Assembly: GCA_944323585.1 (NCBI GenBank)
Contig: CALUTA010000020.1
Coordinates: 1-16,150, forward strand
DNA from: Candidatus Gastranaerophilales bacterium
Lineage (GTDB): Bacteria > Cyanobacteriota > Vampirovibrionia > Gastranaerophilales > Gastranaerophilaceae
DNA: 16,150 bases
Reading direction: 5' to 3'
Shown here: piece after piece, positions 1-7,716 of the stretch
Position numbering within the stretch: position 1 is the first letter of the stretch
Layout of the letters: each line of letters begins with the position of its first letter
Made by a program: the position numbers and the translations under genes
Notes under the pieces: model-generated
The model's database searches: none
Seen by the model: only the letters and a program-made list of their open reading frames with translations
Told to the model about the DNA's origin: nothing

Positions 1-1338
1 AATTTCAGGTTGCCGCCTTCGTTTGTTACTTTGCCGTTGACAATTTGCATGCCGGCTTTATTGATATATGTTGAATTGCCTTCAATATTTGATGCGGCAC
101 CGTTTATTGTCATGCCGCCTTCGCCGCTGTTGTCTACAAGCATATCGCCGTTGGTGTTACTGATATTGCCGTCTACAAGGATTGCTCCGGAGGTATTTGT
201 ATATGTCGAATTGCCGTTTGTATTTGAAGATGAACCAGTTATGGTTATTCCTTTATCGCCACTGTTTGTTACTGTCAAACTGCCGTTTTCATTTATTATC
301 TGACCGTCTACTGTAATGCCGCCGGCTTCGTTGGTGTAGGTAGAATCTCCGCCTTTATTTGAAGAGGTGCCGTTTATTAAGATTCCGCCCTGACCTTTGT
401 TATATGCAGTAAGAGCACCATCTGTGTTGCTGATTGTGCCGTTGACGGTCAATGCTCCTGCATTGTTTGTATAGGTTGAATTGCCATCTGCATTGGTTAC
501 TTCACCATTTACGGTAATTCCGCCTTCACCGCTGTTTGTTACTATTGTATTGCCGGTTGTTGTATTGCTTACTTTTGCACCTTCGTCGACTAATATTCCG
601 TCAACTCCGGTATTAGACATTTCTAAATTTCCGCCGGAATTTGATACTTCTGCACCGGTGTTTATTGCGATACCTGTGCCTGTATTGTCAAATTTCAGGT
701 TGCCGCCTTCGTTTGTCACTTTGCCGTTGACAACTAATTTACCGTTTTTATTTATGTATGACGAGTTTCCGGTAATATTTGATGCGGCACCGTTTATTGT
801 CATACCGCCTTCGCCGCTGTTGTCTACAAGCATATCGCCGTTAGTGTTGCTGATACTACCGTCTACTGTAATGCCGCCGGCTTCATTGGTGTAGGTAGAA
901 TCTCCGCCTTTATTTGAAGAGGTGCCGTTTATTAAGATTCCGCCCTGACCCTTGTTATATGCCACAAGGTCACCGTTGGTATTGCTAATGCTACCATTTA
1001 CAGACAACGCTCCGGAATGGTTTGTATATGTTGAATTGCCGTCTGTATTGGTTATTTCCCCATTTACGGTAATTCCGCCTTCACCGTTGTTTGTTACGAT
1101 TGTGTCGCCGGTTACATTGCTTACTTTTGCATTTTTGTCTACCAAAATTCCGTCAATTCCGGTATTCAACATTTCTAGATTTCCGCCGGAATTTGATACT
1201 TCTGCACCGGTGTTTATTGCGATACCTGTACCTGTATTGTCAAATTTCAGGTTGCCGCCTTCGTTTGCGACTTTACCGTTGACGGTCAATGCACCTGATT
1301 TATTTGTATAGGTTGAGTTTCCGTTTGTATTTGTAACA
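1..1338 (-). repeat. Coding tandem repeats with a higher-order repeat (about 69-bp units in 552- and 690-bp blocks)
   Basis: Within the adhesin gene, units of 22-26 codons (mean 23) alternate between a Y-type (N/D-S-T-Y-T-N ... V-N/D-G) and a G-type (N-x-G-x-G-G ... I-N-G). A landmark encoding NEGGNLKFDN recurs at plus-strand positions 1, 691 and 1243. The blocks between landmarks are 690 and 552 bp, equal to 10 and 8 average units. Long stretches are nearly identical between blocks, for example 92-175 against 783-866, and 315-406 against 869-961. The reading frame is kept throughout, because every unit is a whole number of codons. Confidence 0.9.
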
Positions 1339-2528
1339 GTGCCGTTAATTTCTGTACCGCCTGCACCGGTGTTCAAGATGTCAATATTACCGTTAACATT
1401 TGAAATAGGTGTTCCGTCAAGAATAATTCCTTCACTTCCGGAATTATCCATCAAGATATTTCCGTCACTGTTTTCTACGGAACCTTTGATATTAATACCT
1501 TTTGTACCTTTATTTTTAAGTTTTATATTGCCGTTTTCATTCTTCAACGAACCTGATTGCGCAAGATAAATTCCGTTTGCACTGTCGGCAGAGATATCTC
1601 CGTTTCTGTTTTGAACATCTCCTGCGATATCAATAGAGCCTTTTGTTGTTGTCAAAATTACATTGCCGTCAGGGTTTTTAATATCACCATTCGCAACAAT
1701 ACCTTGTGAACCATGGCTTGTTATTTCAATATTACCTTTACCAAAGTTTTTAAGGGTTGAGCCTTCTGCAAGCTTAACACCATCATTTCCAGAGTATGAT
1801 GTAATTTTAATACTACCGTTGTCGCTTGCAAAACTATTGCCGGCTTTCATATTATCGGTATTTACAAGGCTGTTAAACAAAATGTCTGCCTGATTATGAC
1901 TGGTCAAAACATCCGTATTATTGCCTACACCAGACATTATTGAATTATTGATATTAACCGCTGCGGCTCTGATATCAACCGCATCACGTGCAATAACCTT
2001 ACCGTCTATCGTAACTTTGCCGGTGCCCTGAGAATATAAATCTGCTAAGTCATGTCTGATTTCATAGTCGGTTTTGAACTGGTCAAACTTATTCTGATCC
2101 GGAGTCAAAACTGTCAATGAACCAACGTTCAAAACACCGGAAGCTCCGACAACCATGCCGTTAGGGGAAACAAAGATTGCCTGTCCGTTATAAAAATTGC
2201 CGTCCCTCATTGTGTTTACAATACCATTGATGTTAATAGTATTATCGACAAGGTTTACAAACTTTTCTACGTTCTTTTCACCGTATTTGAAAATCAAATT
2301 TGCAATGTCACCTTTGTCAAGCTGAAATTCTTCATATAACCTGAAACCTATATCACCGTTTAATACCGACGGGTCGATATTGTAAATGTTACCGTTTGAA
2401 CCGTGCTCCGGTGCTATGCCGGTTATCATGCTTGCGTGTGCTCCACTGTAAAGCGACTGTTGTGCAACAAGACACAATGTAAGCGCAGAAAGTACAAACT
2501 TCATATTTCCAGCTTTCTTTTGAGCCAT
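1..2528 (-). CDS. Giant filamentous haemagglutinin-like adhesin, N-terminal part (3' end beyond window)
   Basis: The minus strand is open without a stop from the ATG at 2528 to the left edge, giving 842 residues with no C-terminus. I chose this start because AAGGAA lies 8 nt upstream; the next Met (residue 9) has a poorer site. Residues 1-32 form a signal peptide: a Lys-rich start, a hydrophobic core at 11-23 and an Ala-His-Ala cleavage site. Residues about 44-145 resemble the secretion/haemagglutination domain at the N-terminus of filamentous haemagglutinins and of Fusobacterium LktA-type adhesins, with FVSPNGMVVGASG at 119-131 in place of the classical NPNG. From about residue 236 the protein is short Gly/Asn-rich repeats (N-x-G-N and VNG/ING), as expected of a right-handed beta-helix; from about 397 these become nearly identical. 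It is probably a secreted or surface adhesin. The preceding 209-nt spacer is AT-rich with no convincing promoter. No TpsB partner is visible. Family fit is strong; the exact ligand is unknown. Confidence 0.85.
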   Translation of the reverse strand, partial: MAQKKAGNMKFVLSALTLCLVAQQSLYSGAHASMITGIAPEHGSNGNIYNIDPSVLNGDIGFRLYEEFQLDKGDIANLIFKYGEKNVEKFVNLVDNTININGIVNTMRDGNFYNGQAIFVSPNGMVVGASGVLNVGSLTVLTPDQNKFDQFKTDYEIRHDLADLYSQGTGKVTIDGKVIARDAVDIRAAAVNINNSIMSGVGNNTDVLTSHNQADILFNSLVNTDNMKAGNSFASDNGSIKITSYSGNDGVKLAEGSTLKNFGKGNIEITSHGSQGIVANGDIKNPDGNVILTTTKGSIDIAGDVQNRNGDISADSANGIYLAQSGSLKNENGNIKLKNKGTKGINIKGSVENSDGNILMDNSGSEGIILDGTPISNVNGNIDILNTGAGGTEINGTVTNTNGNSTYTNKSGALTVNGKVANEGGNLKFDNTGTGIAINTGAEVSNSGGNLEMLNTGIDGILVDKNAKVSNVTGDTIVTNNGEGGITVNGEITNTDGNSTYTNHSGALSVNGSISNTNGDLVAYNKGQGGILINGTSSNKGGDSTYTNEAGGITVDGSISNTNGDMLVDNSGEGGMTINGAASNITGNSSYINKNGKLVVNGKVTNEGGNLKFDNTGTGIAINTGAEVSNSGGNLEMSNTGVDGILVDEGAKVSNTTTGNTIVTNSGEGGITVNGEVTNADGNSTYTNNAGALTVNGTISNTDGALTAYNKGQGGILINGTSSNKGGDSTYTNEAGGITVDGQIINENGSLTVTNSGDKGITITGSSSNTNGNSTYTNTSGAILVDGNISNTNGDMLVDNSGEGGMTINGAASNIEGNSTYINKAGMQIVNGKVTNEGGNLK

Positions 2529-2737
2529 GACTTTATTTCCTTTCAATTTTTCCCTAACTGAATTTATTATCTGGTTATCGTAAAATACTGCTATAATATA
2601 TTAACTGGCTGATTTTTATTTTTCTATTTATTGTTACTTAATATTACGAATTTCCGATAATAAAACTCATAAATATATATTTATAAAAAAACAAAGAAAA
2701 AATTTATTGCTATTTTGTAACTTTTTATTAAGTATTT

Positions 2738-4189
2738 TTAAACTGCTGGACGCCTTAAGATTGTTTTACATACAAACCAGTAAACTCCGTAAAATACAAC
2801 CAGTAATACACTCATCTGAATTATCCCAGGAATTGAAGTTTCTTTAAATAGCCCATACAAAAGTCCGGCTGGAACAAGAGCGAAAAGCATTCTTATTACA
2901 GTCTTCATCGGAAAATAAATTCCTAACCCCGGAATTCTTATCACTGAACTCAAAAAGAAATATACAAAGTTTGCAGCCAGTGTCGCAATACCTGCACCTT
3001 CCAGCCCCATTTTCGGAATCAGAAGAATGTTTGCGGCAATGCCGACAACACCGGAAATAAGCTTTAATATAAAATCTATATATGTTTTGTTTGCAAGGTG
3101 ATACTGCAAAGTTGTATAATCAGAAAGCGCCATAAACAAACAACCGAAAGAAAAATAAGGTATTAGTCTGTATGCATCTGAGAATTTGGTGTTTGCAAAA
3201 AGGTTCACAAAATCAGGCGCATATATTGACACAACTGCGATTACCGGAACAGAAACAACAAGAAAATACCCTGTAAATCTTGTTACAATAGGCCGTACAT
3301 CCTGCTTTTCTTCAAACATATTAAAAATACGGGGAATTGCAGCAACCGTAATTATTGAAAACACAGTCATAAATAATGGCAATGTCAATCCGTAAGCAAC
3401 ACCGACAAGTCCGACTTCTTTAAATCCGCTTATGCTGTTCATAATAAACTTGTTGCTCTGATTGATAACCCACGCACTTAATGACGTTGCAGCTATCGGA
3501 ATTCCGTATTGAAACATTGGCAACAGCACATTCCACTGAAGATTAGGTTTTCTAAAGTATTTCAAAATTCCGCTCTGGAAAATCAAAAGAATGTCGATTA
3601 AAGATATTGAAATCCCCATACCGAGAAGCAAGGATAAAGCCCCGAGATGGAATATTTTTACAATCAATACCGACAAACCCATTGTCAAAATCTGGTTGAT
3701 AATCGTTGAAAAAGTGAATGCAACTGACTTCAACTGTGCCCGCAAAAGCTGAAACAGCAATGCCCTTATTGCTACAGGAATTATCAGAAACAATATACAG
3801 AAGAAATATTTCGGCTGAATATTGAAAAAGTCGTAAAAATTGTGTCTGAAAACATATGCAAACACAAACATTGTACAAATGTTGAATGTCAAAATTGTCA
3901 CAAGCATTGAAAGATACTTCGGCAATTCATCCGCGAGCTGGAATGATCTGAAAAATCTCAAACCTGAAAGCCCGACCCAATCAGAAAAAATTATACAAAG
4001 AAACGACAAAAATGCTATTGAAAGAGAATACAGACCGTATTCTTCCGGCAGAAGGATATTTGTATAAACCGGAACAATCAGGGCATTGCCGAGCATTCCG
4101 CACAACTTTGAAGGCGAATATTTTACAATATCTTTAAATATCGCATTCAACTGTTCCTTATCTACCGGTTGATCTTCCGCAAAATTCAT
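2738..4189 (-). CDS. Polysaccharide flippase of the MOP superfamily (Wzx-like)
   Basis: This 483-residue protein is almost entirely hydrophobic helices separated by short basic loops, with an estimated 12-14 membrane spans. The N-terminal region, KYSPSKLCGMLGNALIVPVY followed by a ...LLPEEYGLYSL segment, is typical of the Wzx/RfbX family, in which a Pro/Gly-rich first helix is followed by an acidic E-E-Y-G loop. Such proteins move lipid-linked oligosaccharides from the cytoplasmic to the periplasmic face of the inner membrane. The length fits the family. The gene follows rimO after 70 nt. A GGGA element upstream serves the ATG at 4189, and an out-of-frame ATG lies 4 nt before it. No glycosyltransferase or polymerase gene is nearby, so the substrate cannot be named. 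The gene precedes the adhesin, so a role in cell-surface build-up is plausible but only inferred. Confidence 0.85.
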   Translation of the reverse strand: MNFAEDQPVDKEQLNAIFKDIVKYSPSKLCGMLGNALIVPVYTNILLPEEYGLYSLSIAFLSFLCIIFSDWVGLSGLRFFRSFQLADELPKYLSMLVTILTFNICTMFVFAYVFRHNFYDFFNIQPKYFFCILFLIIPVAIRALLFQLLRAQLKSVAFTFSTIINQILTMGLSVLIVKIFHLGALSLLLGMGISISLIDILLIFQSGILKYFRKPNLQWNVLLPMFQYGIPIAATSLSAWVINQSNKFIMNSISGFKEVGLVGVAYGLTLPLFMTVFSIITVAAIPRIFNMFEEKQDVRPIVTRFTGYFLVVSVPVIAVVSIYAPDFVNLFANTKFSDAYRLIPYFSFGCLFMALSDYTTLQYHLANKTYIDFILKLISGVVGIAANILLIPKMGLEGAGIATLAANFVYFFLSSVIRIPGLGIYFPMKTVIRMLFALVPAGLLYGLFKETSIPGIIQMSVLLVVFYGVYWFVCKTILRRPAV

Positions 4190-4259
4190 TCATAATCCCG
4201 CATAAACTATAAACTAAATTAATTCTACTATAAATTTCTAAATTAATCTATATGTAAAC

Positions 4260-5570
4260 TTATTGAATTTTTCCGAATAAATCGTACTCGTCAGCCCGCT
4301 CTATCAGAACCTGTTCTATATCCCCCGGCACAACCGGATTATCGCTTTTTGCATAAACAAGTCCGTCAATTTCCGGTGCATCAGCGTAAGAGCGCATTAT
4401 AATGACACCGTCGTCAGTAAACCCTTCAACAATACATGGAATTGTTTTACCGATTTTGGATTGGTTAATCTCATAAGAAATCTTTTGTTGAAGCGACATG
4501 AGTTTTTTATAGCGTTCTTTCTTAATTTTTTTCGGAACCTGATCCTGCATGTCGTAAGATGTTGTATTTTTTTCTCTTGAATACTCAAACACACCCATCC
4601 TGTCAAACCGCATTTTCTCAACGAATTTGTAAAGGTGTTCAAATTGTTCGTCTGTTTCTCCCGGATATCCGACTATAAAAGCTGTTCTTATTGCAACCTG
4701 CGGGATTCTGTCACGTAGTTTCTTAATCAAAACTTCATAATCAAAAACCGGCCGCCTCATTGCTTCCAGAATTTTCGGATCCGAATGCTGGAGAGGCAAA
4801 TCAATATATTTTACAACTTTGTCAAGTTTTGCGATTGCATCTATTAATTCATCATTCAACTGCGAAGGATAAGCATACATTATTCTTATCCAGCCAAGGC
4901 CTTCAATTTTATTTAATTCTTCCAAAAGTTTTGCAAGGGAAGTTTTGCCGTAAATATCAATCCCGTAGCTTGTTGTATCCTGTGCAATAAGATCAATTTC
5001 AGTCACACCTTTTTTAACAAGATTTTTGGCTTCTTCAACTATATTTTCAATCGGACGGGAGTGATATGCCCCTCTCAATTGCGGAATTATACAGTAACCG
5101 CAGTGGTAATTACATCCGTCGGCAATTTTTATATAAGAACTTGCGCCCATTGTAATCTGCTGGCGTTCAATTTCTTCCGGATAAATATATTCGGGTTTTT
5201 CCGAAATTTTTTCTATATATTCATCAGTTTTTTCATTGGCGATCGCTTCTACCGTTTCTACAATCTGACTAAAGTCCGAAGTACCGAGCATTGCACGGAT
5301 TTCAGGAATTGCTTTTTTAAGTTCAGCTTTGTGTTTTTGCGGAAGACAGCCTGTAACAATAACTTTCTTTCCTGCATTCACAAGCTCCAAAATCGCCTGA
5401 ACAGACTCTTTTTCAGCATCATGAATAAAAGAACAGGTATTGACTATCACAATCTGAGCATCATTTTCATCCAATGTAATTTCGTGGCCTTTTTGGGTCA
5501 GAAGCCCCAGCATAAGTTCAGAATCTACCAGATTTTTTGCACATCCATGATTTACCAATGCGATTTTCAT
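4260..5570 (-). CDS. rimO: Ribosomal protein S12 methylthiotransferase RimO
   Basis: RimO adds a methylthio group to a conserved aspartate of ribosomal protein S12, using two iron-sulfur clusters and S-adenosylmethionine. The 436-residue product has all three parts of the family. The N-terminal UPF0004 domain has cluster cysteines C10 (HGCAKN), C46 (NTCSF) and C75 (TGCLPQ). The radical-SAM domain has CNYHCGYC at 153-160. A C-terminal TRAM domain covers about the last 65 residues. The GCAKNLVDSE start and the ADGCNYHCGYCIIP run fit RimO better than MiaB or MtaB. I take the ATG at 5570 rather than the in-frame ATG at 5576: AGAGGA directly abuts the 5576 ATG but sits 6 nt from the 5570 one. The gene follows the SDR after 101 nt that hold an inverted repeat. 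Confidence 0.96.
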   Translation of the reverse strand: MKIALVNHGCAKNLVDSELMLGLLTQKGHEITLDENDAQIVIVNTCSFIHDAEKESVQAILELVNAGKKVIVTGCLPQKHKAELKKAIPEIRAMLGTSDFSQIVETVEAIANEKTDEYIEKISEKPEYIYPEEIERQQITMGASSYIKIADGCNYHCGYCIIPQLRGAYHSRPIENIVEEAKNLVKKGVTEIDLIAQDTTSYGIDIYGKTSLAKLLEELNKIEGLGWIRIMYAYPSQLNDELIDAIAKLDKVVKYIDLPLQHSDPKILEAMRRPVFDYEVLIKKLRDRIPQVAIRTAFIVGYPGETDEQFEHLYKFVEKMRFDRMGVFEYSREKNTTSYDMQDQVPKKIKKERYKKLMSLQQKISYEINQSKIGKTIPCIVEGFTDDGVIIMRSYADAPEIDGLVYAKSDNPVVPGDIEQVLIERADEYDLFGKIQ

Positions 5571-5587
5571 TTTCATTCCTCTTTTTT

Positions 5588-5627
5588 ATTACAAATAAAG
5601 TCTAACACGAACAACTTTTTTTGTAAT
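5588..5627 (-). promoter_or_regulatory. Inverted repeat in the rimO 5' leader
   Basis: ATTACAAA (5588-5595) is the exact reverse complement of TTTGTAAT (5620-5627). After one T/T mismatch the arms continue for four more pairs (5597-5600 with 5615-5618), leaving a 14-nt loop. The stem ends just upstream of the rimO ribosome binding site. No T-run follows it in the direction of transcription, so it is not a classical terminator for the SDR gene; an mRNA hairpin or a protein-binding site is possible. Function is unknown. Confidence 0.4.
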
Positions 5628-5671
5628 CGGTATTGGGGAGTTTACTCAGGTTAATTTAAAATACTATTTGA

Positions 5672-6484
5672 TTATTTCATTCGTGCCTTTAGCCCTGTTT
5701 TTACTAAAAAATTCAACAAATCCTGCGGAAGTTTTGAAATAATCTGTGCAAATTTAGCATCACGCCCCACTGTATAAGATGATTTTGGATTTTTAAGCCT
5801 ATCGGCTTTTTTGACAACTTTAACAACTTCCGATACGTCAAGCCCTTTTGTGGAATTTTTCATTGCATTTTCAGCCATAAATTTCATCTCTTTTTCGTAA
5901 GATAAATCTTCTTTTATACTTGCGGTATTTTCCTCAACAGACTTTTGCCACAGCGGTGTTGCGATAACTCCGGGTTTTATGGATACAACCTTTATCCGCC
6001 CGCCGGTTTCAATGGCAAGAGAATTAAACAAAATATCAAGTGCTCTTTTTGAGGCACAATAAGGTGAAATAAACGGGAAAATTCCAAAACTAGACATTGA
6101 ACTTATATTGATAATCTTTCCGCCGTCTAGAAGTTTCAAAAGTTCCTGACTGAATTGAAGATGCGAAAATGTGTTCACCTCAAACTGATACCGTAGTCTG
6201 TCCATATCAAGATTTTCAACAGCACCTGCAACCACGCAGCCTGCAGTATTTATCAATGTGTCAACTTTGTCAGTTTTGCTCTTGATAAAATCCGAAGCCG
6301 CAGAAATACTATCCGATTTTGTCATATCTATATAAAAAGGAATTACGTTTTCGCCAAGTTCTCTTAATGCATCAATCTTTGCAGAGTTCCTATACCCTGC
6401 AAAGACTAATGACGATTTTGCAAATTCTTTTGTTAAAGCTTCGCCTATTCCTGATGTTGCACCTGTAATAACATATTTTTTCAT
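5672..6484 (-). CDS. Short-chain dehydrogenase/reductase (classical SDR)
   Basis: This 270-residue protein has the full classical SDR set: the nucleotide-binding TGATSGIG at 7-14, an NTAG (variant of NNAG) at 79-82, structural N104, and the catalytic triad S129, Y142 and K146 in a YCASK motif. R32 at the end of the second strand suggests NADP(H). The PG motif at 190-191 (in SIKPGVIATPL) is also standard. The C-terminal part, with a basic tail, resembles SDRs that act on hydrophobic substrates, but no substrate can be assigned. The ATG lies 6 nt after the pilC stop codon with no recognisable ribosome binding site, so translation probably depends on ribosomes finishing pilC. The family is certain; its role beside pilus genes is unknown. 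Confidence 0.9.
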   Translation of the reverse strand: MKKYVITGATSGIGEALTKEFAKSSLVFAGYRNSAKIDALRELGENVIPFYIDMTKSDSISAASDFIKSKTDKVDTLINTAGCVVAGAVENLDMDRLRYQFEVNTFSHLQFSQELLKLLDGGKIINISSMSSFGIFPFISPYCASKRALDILFNSLAIETGGRIKVVSIKPGVIATPLWQKSVEENTASIKEDLSYEKEMKFMAENAMKNSTKGLDVSEVVKVVKKADRLKNPKSSYTVGRDAKFAQIISKLPQDLLNFLVKTGLKARMK

Positions 6485-6490
6485 TTATTT

Positions 6491-7708
6491 TTACAAGCCT
6501 GCATAAGATCCGAACAGCGGTAAGTACAATGCCAATGCAAGTACAAGTACAATAGAACCGATTACAATCAACATTATAGGCTCAATCATTTTAGTCATTG
6601 TATCAATAATTGTGTCAAGCTTTTTATCAATAAACTTCGTTGCCTGCCCCATCATATCACCCAGACGACCGGATTGTTCACCTGTTGAAATCATAAACAA
6701 AATCATCTTTGGCATAACACCTGTTGCTCTTAATGCAGTTGAAAGGTGCTGCCCCTGTTGGACTTTACCGGTTGCAATAGAAACCTGCTCTTTCAAAGTA
6801 TAATTTGTCAATGTTAAGATTGAAAGGTATAAACATTCAATAATCGGAACACCGGCGTCGTATGCAACCTGCAATACTGCAATAAAGTTTGCAAAGTTTG
6901 AATACTGAACCAAATCGGTTAAAAGCGGAATTTTCAAAACGTTTTCATCAATTTTTCTTCTGCTGGGCTCCCACTTGAATAGAAATGACAAACCGCCGAA
7001 TATTGCGATAAAAATCAACGGCACAAAATACCAGTAGGTTTTAAGGAATATACCTGCACTCATCAAGGTTGCCGTAATCCACGGAAGTTCCTGTCCCATA
7101 TTATCAAACATATCTTTGAATACAGGGAATACAAACATCAACATGACAAGTACGATAACGACGGCCAGAATAATTACAAACATCGGATACATGAGTGTTC
7201 CGATAACCTTGCCTCTGATATTTGCTTCTTTATTTAAAAGTTCCAGCAAACGTTCAAGAGTTTTTTCCAATTCACCTGAATCTTCACCGGCTTTTACAAG
7301 ACCTATATATACCTGACCGAAAATTTCCGGGTATTTTGCAACCGTATCTGCAAATGTTGCACCACCCATAATCTGCCGTCTTAATTCTTTTGATACAAGC
7401 CTTTGTTTTAATTTTGCCGCATCATTTTCAATAAACATTAATGATTCAATAATCGGAATACCAGCCTGAGCCAAAATCTGCAAAGTTGACGTAAATTCTA
7501 TCTTGTCCTGCAGTCCGAGGCTTTTCATGGTTCCCGGGCCGTCATTCTTCTTTACATCTTCTTTCTTGAGATTTTCTTCAGTAACTTTTGTCGGCAAAAA
7601 ACCAAGTTTTCTAACCTGATCGCGGGCTTCTCTTAAGCTTTCGGCTTCAACCTTTCCGGTTACTATATCTTTATTATTTTTTAGTGCTACATAATTATAG
7701 ATTGCCAT
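6491..7708 (-). CDS. pilC: Type IV pilus / type II secretion inner-membrane platform protein PilC/GspF
   Basis: This is the inner-membrane platform protein that links the assembly ATPase to the growing pilus or pseudopilus. The 405-residue product begins with the family's small N-terminal beta domain (YNYVALKNNKDIVTGKVEAE). Two homologous GspF domains follow, each carrying an acidic-Gly motif: AGEDSGELEKTLERLL at 140-155 and STGEQSGRLGDMM at 341-353. Membrane segments are predicted near 172-196, 220-244 and 376-396, the usual three. Length matches PilC. It directly follows the ATPase gene with 8 nt between them. Its ribosome binding site AGGAG (7714-7718) overlaps the pilB stop codon, indicating coupled translation. 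PilC is preferred over GspF because of the PilB-like partner, but without pilins nearby the choice stays open. Confidence 0.93.
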   Translation of the reverse strand: MAIYNYVALKNNKDIVTGKVEAESLREARDQVRKLGFLPTKVTEENLKKEDVKKNDGPGTMKSLGLQDKIEFTSTLQILAQAGIPIIESLMFIENDAAKLKQRLVSKELRRQIMGGATFADTVAKYPEIFGQVYIGLVKAGEDSGELEKTLERLLELLNKEANIRGKVIGTLMYPMFVIILAVVIVLVMLMFVFPVFKDMFDNMGQELPWITATLMSAGIFLKTYWYFVPLIFIAIFGGLSFLFKWEPSRRKIDENVLKIPLLTDLVQYSNFANFIAVLQVAYDAGVPIIECLYLSILTLTNYTLKEQVSIATGKVQQGQHLSTALRATGVMPKMILFMISTGEQSGRLGDMMGQATKFIDKKLDTIIDTMTKMIEPIMLIVIGSIVLVLALALYLPLFGSYAGL

Positions 7709-7716
7709 TGCAACTC

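Noticed and set aside
1..1338. CRISPR-like regular repeats
   Set aside because: The repeats are in-frame coding units of 66-78 bp with no spacers of constant length between identical repeats.
10..1893. Several plus-strand open frames of 60-137 codons over the left edge
   Set aside because: They all lie opposite the adhesin repeats and have the Pro/Leu/Val composition expected from reverse-reading Gly/Asn repeats; none has a ribosome binding site pattern.
2529..2737. Promoter for the adhesin in the AT-rich spacer
   Set aside because: Several TATTAT-like hexamers exist, but none has a -35 partner at proper spacing, so no site can be chosen.
5061..5654. 197-codon plus-strand open frame
   Set aside because: It is antisense to rimO, which has complete family motifs; its Phe/Asn/Ile-rich product looks like a shadow.
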